From Bacteroidales bacterium (GTDB lineage Bacteria > Bacteroidota > Bacteroidia > Bacteroidales > UBA7960), in assembly GCA_012521995.1 (NCBI GenBank), contig JAAYLH010000092.1, forward strand, positions 1 to 64,000: DNA of 64,000 bases, read 5' to 3'. Numbering within the stretch: position 1 is the stretch's first letter; each line of letters opens with the position of its first letter. Made by a program: the position numbers and the translations under genes. The notes beneath the pieces are model-generated. The model had not been told where the DNA came from and did not search any database. It saw only the letters and a list, made by a program, of their open reading frames with translations. Positions 59,001-64,000 of this stretch are shown here, piece after piece.

Positions 59001-61315
59001 AGTACATAGTCAGCAAGGACAACTATTCAACTGCGCAAGGATCCTTTGTGGTTTCCGCCACGTCAGTGACAGTGGAAGTAGAGCTTCTGTATAATTACAA
59101 TTTGGTGTTTACGGTTAAAACGCCCGAGAATCAGTTGCTGCATGGTGCCACTGTTGTTGTTAATGGAACGGCATTGGTTACTAATGAGTCTGGATTTGCT
59201 TCGTTTGTAGTTCATCCGGGAACCTTCCCCTATGCTGTTACTTTCCACGAATATGAAACTGTACTGTCAGAGGTTACTGTCAGCGGGGACGCCTCGGAAG
59301 AAGTAATAATGGCAGAATTAACCTGTGAGCCTCCACAAAATCTTGATTACTCACAAGAAATGAATAATGTTACACTTGAGTGGGAAGCACCGGAATTGGG
59401 AGCCAACGGAACCTGGCTACACTGGGATGGTGAACACAACAATAGTATAGGAACAGGAGGTCCTGTTGATTTTGATGTCGCCCAGCGATTTGTTCCATCA
59501 GATCTTGAAGGACACGATGGGAAATTCCTGACCAGGGTATTGTTTGTACCAAGAGAAGCCAACAGTACATACAGCATCAGGGTATGGACGGGTGGCAATA
59601 TTTCAGCTCCGGAGAACCTAGTCGTTGATCAAGTGGTGACCAATCCTGTCATAAATGCCTGGAATGAGGTGTTTCTGACCACTCCGGTATTGATTGACAG
59701 CAGCAAGGAGTTATGGATTGGATTCAGGAGTAACACCCAAACCGGGTATCCGGCAGGAACCGATGCTGGCCCGGCCATAGACGGTAAGGGAAATATGATC
59801 AACCTGGCAAACACTGGCTGGCAAACCTTGCTGCAAGTGGGTTCGACGCTGAATTATAACTGGAGCGTTCGTGGCTTAATTGAAGCCGTTGATGTTCCCT
59901 ATGCTCAGGTTCTTTCATCTTTGGAAGAAGATGACCGTGGCGTGATGTCTGGAGCATTAGAGGTTAATAAAGAAACCCTCAGGCTTGAACCCAATGAACC
60001 ACGTATCCTTCTAGGATATAACGTTTTCAGAAACGGGCAGTTAGTTAATGATGAGGTAGTTCCAGAACCCAGTTATGAAGACAATGAACTTGATCTTGGA
60101 ACCTACGAGTACTATGTAACGTCTGTTTGGAACTCAGGTTGCGAATCCGAAGCTTCCAATGTGGTGAGCATAGAGGTAGATGAGATATCTTGCCCTGCAC
60201 CTTTTAACTTAGAGGTTTGGCGTGATGAAGAAGACTCCAACTTGGTCCGAATGATCTGGAACGAAGAGGAGCCCCAGGAGACTGAATTCAGGTATGACGA
60301 TGGGGTTAGGACAGGTCAGCTTGGCTTCCAGTCAGGAACAATAAATGGCGTCCTTGGGGCTGCTCATCCGGTTGCGGCCTCTTTATCTCAAATGAGTTGG
60401 CTGCTGAGTGATGCTACAGATGGCGGGGGCCCCCACGAGACGATCCAAATTTATGTCTTTGGTTTGACGGAAACCGGCACCCCTGCTAGCGAAGATTTGT
60501 TATATACCGCTGAGGTCTCTAATATTGATGGGGAATGGAATACTTATGAATTCCCTGAAACCATTCAGGCCCCGGGAGGATTCTTTGTTGGAGTTGCCTA
60601 CAGCGGCTTTGCTGGTCTTGGTACCGACGACGGCCTGGGCGACCCCTATGTGTACTCCCCCAATACGCACTTTTATACGAGCGACTATACTTCTGGAAAC
60701 TGGACCCCTTGGGAAGAATCCGGATTCAGCGTAAACGGCCTGATCAGGGCTATGGGTATGGCTGGAGCAAAGATTTCCACCCTTGTGGTTGGTCACGAGA
60801 ATTATAATGCAGAACCCTCATTTGTATATTTCTCCTCTGATGCTTCAGCAATTGAGTCAGCTCCTGCCTGGAATAACCGTGACAGCAATTTCCTTGGTTA
60901 TAATATTTATCACCAGGGGGTTCTGCTCGAAACCCAGTGGCAGGAAACAAGTTACTCCTACCAGGAAGCAGAAGCAGGCCTCCATTGTTATTCGGTAAGC
61001 GCTGTGTATGAAAATTGCGGCGAATCTGAAATGTCAAATGAAGCTTGTGTTGAGATTTCTGTTGGGGTTGATCAGAATCTGGCTTCTGAAAAAGTTAGGG
61101 CATATCCTAACCCTGCTGATGAATTACTTTTTATTGAAGGTAAGGCCATCAGTCGGATCATATTGATAAATTCGGGTGGCCGAATCGTTTTAGATATTTC
61201 CGGTGAAAATGCTGACCGCATGGAAATAAACGTGGGTAGCTATCCGGCTGGCTTGTATTTACTTGTTGTGAATACTGCCTATGGATCGGAAACATTGAAA
61301 ATGATGATTAAATAA
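53093..61315 (+). CDS. giant (2740 aa) multidomain secreted T9SS protein with choice-of-anchor and Fn3/CarboxypepD-like modules
   Basis: Signal peptide; repeated LYLQ(Q/E)E.. and choice-of-anchor D/J-like segments; C-term VRAYPNPADELLFIEG...YPAGLYLLVV. Confidence 0.88.
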   Translation: MKKKWYGLTILLCAAFFLLSMPRVEGKVGFNGSDHWPIAQEFADSLVIGDGTEQVSNTPVYPYYGYSFTQTLYLQQELNFSDMLISQIGYQYSGAGVSLEIEVWMGHTGISALESTIPLDGFTKVYDGPWDLTAGDGFSTIEINPFPYNNSDNLVVTVIEKLPGWNSPSDAFLGTLVTDGQQLSVGEMNDGSPYDPENLPAGSPISYRPNTQFWLMEVPEGPAVSSITPLMLNFGDVEVGLPKTMNLTIKNLGVDPLVVTGFESSNSLFTVVNTTFPLQLGFVESAVVSVQFTPDSDSNQAGTITFLMDAGIEGDRQVEMTGRGVNMVPVIIGEGEVTSGLVPVSPYFGYSFSQTLYLQEEINIEDKMIQRIGYHYTGASPSLNLIVEIYLSHTDSVHLENVHSLANHTKVYDGPIIFTNEGDFNWVETDGFYYNNTQNLIVTVIEKKPGWDSPSDEFYVTELAEGSPVMSRYARNDSSPYDPSALPSGSSVSYRPNIKLWMGDVPTDPVVTLTPEALDFGQVENTVAKVMTVRAKNTGGGILSITGIDFSNDRFSVINGDFPVELSIGETFDFEFQFIPQEAQLEEGVATFLMDESIPGNKTVQLTGRGLRFGVLREGFENELFPPLGWKVVDANGDNKGWYRNVTTAPTGQTVPRTGIAAAGVDTYAGSPGQLSYDDWLITPEMIWQDGDLFSFWIKRLANQTGQTWKIGYSTEGSDPADFTIIDEITDPLMTYTEKSYDMSQYGLPNGEAYYMAIQFTGQWSWPGVIDDVLGSVLNRFEKDLMITSVQAEEKYIYVDEPTTISVTYANYGLMPVEAGDYQVQVCTYIGGTEVVFSQMDGQALAIGEVVTLDIDVVLTQIGKYGLYVKLQYPGDMDLPNNNSEVFDVEVIPASMVVKQIGEFPITGSTSYTSNFPIDFEESRGSSLSQMLYFAPELNVGGMIDRISFYRNFATPMVQRKVMIWMSSYAGSTLETYVPPAEQQLVFDGRIDFTDGMDWTDIKLNNPFIFAGDGHLLVTIYYYDGNTTSSQAKFAVNYPDYGPNRTIYEYGWGSINPANPTHVSATNSFPHTLLLFETGNGLGAITGRVLFQEDNNPVDGAEIKIHNPLIPEASAYLKTDANGYFAANQALAGEGIQITISKYGYSDVVLNDQVLLAGGTLNIGDVFLTPRPQINLDGSVLLSDSELPAVNALVKLSGMDQYETVTGEDGSFHFENIWGTTNYFLEITLAGYQKYVAQISVPATDYELSPITILEQAPAPNLVNATEVDGNAVVSWFAAGQPYPYTFRYDDGKVDGVLITPGEPNIVGGTSWKHHASLKTVQWYTYNSTNFTPSDEIRITILGLRPDGSPNPNDVLYVQDNIPNEYGWNSITLTGAVETPNGFFLGISGYNNYTLIAYDDGVGEPWEWASQTQWSNGLGAYYPLENATSPPLRGNIFIRAGGLTYGPVDQEEKQIAYLVNQESGETIHLTEEVVPLITEAPQMEMPYIEKSSPKEFESYNVYRRPLGDMGWDLLNTIPVADTSFVDNTFNNLPYGVYQYGVEAVYTNNVVSEMALSNDLEKDMRLDVIITVNNNAEMPVLSEGARVRLTNQSGNVNHIYTGFADEGGTVLIPEVLKGVYDLYVTHVGFHPYAESGINLEIEGTAWDMEVEITERIDDPYDVEILTEGQSVGTARLLWNQPPVLDDVESYEAFIISDIGEWKMVDQDGQPTLFLAGVSYPNASTPKSFMIMNPTLTTPPLDPAYWNAYSGNQYFAAFGSDGGLTNNWLISPPQNHSVDYTVSFYAKSFSDTYGLETFRIGYSTDTDNTSDFVFITGNETALTYWTRYSYSIPKEAKYFAIRHNHTGSVFMVDDISIGVVTDGAIPGNGFSIYLDDELVAEEVFDVSYEFNNLTPGSHTAGVKAVYHTGESQLIALDFELPEGTPVNFEVKDHNGQVVDGALVEIISGGTVIFTGETENGNISTDLYPGNYQYIVSKDNYSTAQGSFVVSATSVTVEVELLYNYNLVFTVKTPENQLLHGATVVVNGTALVTNESGFASFVVHPGTFPYAVTFHEYETVLSEVTVSGDASEEVIMAELTCEPPQNLDYSQEMNNVTLEWEAPELGANGTWLHWDGEHNNSIGTGGPVDFDVAQRFVPSDLEGHDGKFLTRVLFVPREANSTYSIRVWTGGNISAPENLVVDQVVTNPVINAWNEVFLTTPVLIDSSKELWIGFRSNTQTGYPAGTDAGPAIDGKGNMINLANTGWQTLLQVGSTLNYNWSVRGLIEAVDVPYAQVLSSLEEDDRGVMSGALEVNKETLRLEPNEPRILLGYNVFRNGQLVNDEVVPEPSYEDNELDLGTYEYYVTSVWNSGCESEASNVVSIEVDEISCPAPFNLEVWRDEEDSNLVRMIWNEEEPQETEFRYDDGVRTGQLGFQSGTINGVLGAAHPVAASLSQMSWLLSDATDGGGPHETIQIYVFGLTETGTPASEDLLYTAEVSNIDGEWNTYEFPETIQAPGGFFVGVAYSGFAGLGTDDGLGDPYVYSPNTHFYTSDYTSGNWTPWEESGFSVNGLIRAMGMAGAKISTLVVGHENYNAEPSFVYFSSDASAIESAPAWNNRDSNFLGYNIYHQGVLLETQWQETSYSYQEAEAGLHCYSVSAVYENCGESEMSNEACVEISVGVDQNLASEKVRAYPNPADELLFIEGKAISRIILINSGGRIVLDISGENADRMEINVGSYPAGLYLLVVNTAYGSETLKMMIK

Positions 61316-61366
61316 AAAAGCAGGAAGGCTGAAAAAAGGTTTGTGAAGCTTTTTTAGCTGTTTGTT

Positions 61367-61417
61367 CGGGCAAGCATAAACTTATCTTGTTGAAATTAAG
61401 ATGTTTATGCTTGTCCG
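61367..61417 (+). terminator. Probable terminator of giant T9SS gene
   Basis: CGGGCAAGCATAAAC...GTTTATGCTTGTCCGTTTTTG. Confidence 0.65.
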
Positions 61418-61504
61418 TTTTTGTAGTTCTTTATTTTGCTCCACAAATAGTTTTTGGCAAAAAAATTGCTTTTTTTCCTTACAACAATGTAAATTTCCTT
61501 TTTT

Positions 61505-63217
61505 TCACTGATACCCGATCCTTTTCCTGTCAGAAAAGCCCTGTTCGTTTTGGCAGGATTCGGTGAGGGTCTGCAGGAGGTCGATGTCGGGATTGAGGAT
61601 GCGTTTCATCAGGAGCTGTTTTACCTGGTTGTCGATTTGCCCGCCGCTGAAGTCGAACTGGGTTGCGAGGCTTTCAGCCATGGCAGGGCTGAGCTCGGGC
61701 AGCTTGCTGAGCCAGATCTGCTTCCGGACCGTGCTGTCGGGGCGGGGGAAGTCAATCTTGAGCAGGAAGCGGCGTTCAAAGGCCTTGTCGAGGTTTCCCG
61801 TGAGGTTGGTGGTGGCGATGAGGATGCCCCGGAAGTTCTCCAGCTCTTCCAGCAGGATATTCTGGATCAGGTTCTGGGTATGAGCCACGCCGTGTGATCC
61901 CCGGCCCAGGTCGGTGCGGTGCGACAGCAGGCCGTCGGCTTCGTTGATGAAAAGGATGGGTTCGGCGGGGGAGGTCTTGAGTGCTTCGCGGTAGTTTTCA
62001 AAAATGCGCCTTACCTGCTTTTCGCTTTCGCCAAACCACATGCTGCGGGTCTGGCTCAGGTCGATCATCATCAGGTCGCGGCGGGTCTTGCGTGCGATCT
62101 GCAGGGCCAGTTCGGTCTTGCCTGTGCCCGGGGTGCCGTAAAAAATTGTGGTGATGCCGTGGTTCATGCCCATCCGGGCAGCAGACTCCTTGTAGCGGTT
62201 GAACTCTTCATGGTTAAGCAGTTTTTCAAGTTCGGCAATGCGTTCGTTGACTTCGGCATTGAAGTATAGCTTCTTTTCTTTAATGGTTTTATGTGGCTTC
62301 AGGCCGTCCACCCCCGTTTCGCTCGTCACCAGTTCGGGGAAGTCGATGAACAGCAGCTTGTAGGCTCCGGGGCCAAGCACCAGCTGGAAATTATCGTTAC
62401 GAGAGCCGATGACCTTCACCACCCCGGTTTTTACCAGCTCGTGGCGGCCGTTTTGCAGGTTGCGGCTGAACTCAATTTGGTCGTACAGTTTGGGGAACAG
62501 GAGTCCGAAGAAATACTCGGGCGGAGTGTCGGTTCTTCCTGAGACCTTAAAAAGAACCAGGAGGAGGGCCAGGGCTTTGCTGGTGGTTTTGCTGAGGTGG
62601 GCGTTGAGGTACTGGATGAAAGGGAGGCTGCGGCCCTGGGCCAGGAGGTCTTCCACTTCACGAAGGAATTGGACCGTGGTGATCTGGTCGTTCTCGCGTT
62701 CGTCAAAGGCCTCCTTCAGCAGGTCGAGCAGGGCGGTGAAGCTGAGCTTTTGGTGGTTTTCCAGCAGGCGGGGGTCGCCGGTCCGCAGGGCTTCCATCAC
62801 GTTTTTGGGGACAGTGAAGGAAATATCCCGGTAGGCTTGCCTGCGTTTTTCGGTGGCAAGCTTGCGTTTTATCAGGAAGCGCGATTCCATTAACTCGATT
62901 TTTTCGAGGAGTGAAAGGACCCGCACCCCCTTGCATTTAAAAAAGGCGGCCAGCCGGTCGAGGGTGACGTCCTCCTGCAGGCTTAGTTCGGCCAGCACCG
63001 AAAAGAGCGCCGCCTCCTCAAGGCCCAGGTTCAGAAATTCGCCCAGGCTCAGCAGCGACTCCTGGTCGGGAATGACTTCAAAAAGAAGTCCAATGTCTTC
63101 GGCTTCAGAACTGATCGATGCGATCATCGATAAATAGTCGGGCTTTTCGCCTGTTTCAGAAAAATTCAAAAAAAGGTTGTTTTTCCCCTGGTGTTTTGTG
63201 GATCTTTTCCTGCGCAT
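61505..63217 (-). CDS. AAA family ATPase (570 aa)
   Basis: Walker A FYGTPGTGKTELAL, Walker B ILFINEADGLL, RRFLLKIDFPRPD, C-terminal GGQIDNQVKQ. Confidence 0.92.
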   Translation of the reverse strand: MRRKRSTKHQGKNNLFLNFSETGEKPDYLSMIASISSEAEDIGLLFEVIPDQESLLSLGEFLNLGLEEAALFSVLAELSLQEDVTLDRLAAFFKCKGVRVLSLLEKIELMESRFLIKRKLATEKRRQAYRDISFTVPKNVMEALRTGDPRLLENHQKLSFTALLDLLKEAFDERENDQITTVQFLREVEDLLAQGRSLPFIQYLNAHLSKTTSKALALLLVLFKVSGRTDTPPEYFFGLLFPKLYDQIEFSRNLQNGRHELVKTGVVKVIGSRNDNFQLVLGPGAYKLLFIDFPELVTSETGVDGLKPHKTIKEKKLYFNAEVNERIAELEKLLNHEEFNRYKESAARMGMNHGITTIFYGTPGTGKTELALQIARKTRRDLMMIDLSQTRSMWFGESEKQVRRIFENYREALKTSPAEPILFINEADGLLSHRTDLGRGSHGVAHTQNLIQNILLEELENFRGILIATTNLTGNLDKAFERRFLLKIDFPRPDSTVRKQIWLSKLPELSPAMAESLATQFDFSGGQIDNQVKQLLMKRILNPDIDLLQTLTESCQNEQGFSDRKRIGYQ

Positions 63218-63738
63218 ATGGATTAAGTTTTATTCAATTCCCTCAGCGTTAATCATTTTCCGTAAGGGTAAAAAAGTGACCTGCATATCTAAAATACGCA
63301 AAGATTTAACCTTTAAAATACGGATTGTATAATGCAAAAATACGGGCTATAAAATAAAATTCAAGCCAAATGGGGTTTACTTATCAACATGTTGAAAACT
63401 TTAAAAACGGGCGGGGGCCTGCCAAAAACAGCCCCGGGTCGCGCAGCACTCGTGGGGGAAGGCATACATTTCCAATTAGGTTCCGAAGGTGCAGGCTGTA
63501 TTAATTATTCCAGCTGAGAAATTATCAATATTGATAATTTCTCTGATCCCGGGAAAAGGAAAGGCGGGGTTTAATGGATCTGCAAGACAAGAAACGTAAC
63601 TTCATTCAGGCGTTTCTTTGCATCCATGATGAAAGGTCCATTGCAAGGCTGGAACAGTTCCTGCATTCAAATCGAAAGAAAAAGGCGTTTCTAAGAAAAA
63701 ACCGTTTTTTAATTCCAGTGCTCCGATTATGTTCAAAT

Positions 63739-63778
63739 AAAAAAGGGCCACAACATTTTTGCGTTGTAACCCTTTGAT
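63739..63778 (-). terminator. Terminator of tRNA-Asn
   Basis: On minus strand AAGGGTTACAAC-GCAAAAAT-GTTGTGGCCCTTTTTT. Confidence 0.7.
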
Positions 63779-63785
63779 TTTGAAG

Positions 63786-63859
63786 CTCCTCCTCTTGGAC
63801 TTGAACCAAGGACCCTCTGATTAACAGTCAGATGCTCTAACCAACTGAGCTAAGGAGGA
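63786..63859 (-). tRNA. tRNA-Asn (anticodon GTT)
   Basis: Reverse strand TCCTCCTTAGCTCAGTTGGTTAGAGCATCTGACTGTTAATCAGAGGGTCCTTGGTTCAAGTCCAAGAGGAGGAG folds as a cloverleaf. Confidence 0.95.
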
Positions 63860-64000
63860 GTGTTTCCTAAGCTAGCATTGCTTTTGGAGTCGCAAAATTA
63901 ATAAAAATATTCTTTCAAAAACAAAATTTTTTATCCGGTCATTTTTTTTTGCCAAGGGCAAAGGCAATACTGATTTATTCCGAAAAACAAAAGGAGTCTT

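Overview
The window is a 64-kb chromosomal segment that looks like Bacteroidota. Indicators are T9SS C-terminal sorting domains, the DUF4175/DUF4837/DUF4292 families, and TAnnTTTG-type promoter motifs. Most of it is ordinary housekeeping or metabolic sequence: PurF-like, fructosamine kinase, ThpR, LutB, RpiB, RNase R, DUF4175/ATPase/YbeY/MnmG cluster, Buk/Ptb, Hsp20, Cls-like, GlnA, DeoC, MltD/LysM, TatA, EnvC-like, Dut, SDR. There are three tRNAs: Ala-GGC, Arg-CCG and Asn-GTT. No rRNA, CRISPR array, intact IS element or recognisable phage was seen. The observations most worth a second look are: (i) two parS sequences just after mnmG, one a perfect TGTTTCACGTGAAACA, with an AT-rich, DnaA-box-like intergenic region ~9.5 kb away, suggesting an origin-proximal location; (ii) a small secreted protein made almost entirely of six tandem '[T/S][E/K]WKSEA' repeats; (iii) a dispersed ~70-nt palindrome in two copies with a compensatory base change; (iv) a remnant of an AAA+ ATPase 3' end that, with the intact gene, brackets a ~12-kb block carrying a TPR histidine kinase/response regulator pair and a 2740-aa T9SS surface protein; (v) a MITE-like element with a perfect 23-bp hairpin core. 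I did not find a clearly new defence or biosynthetic system. All family calls are from reading the translated ORFs, without database searches.
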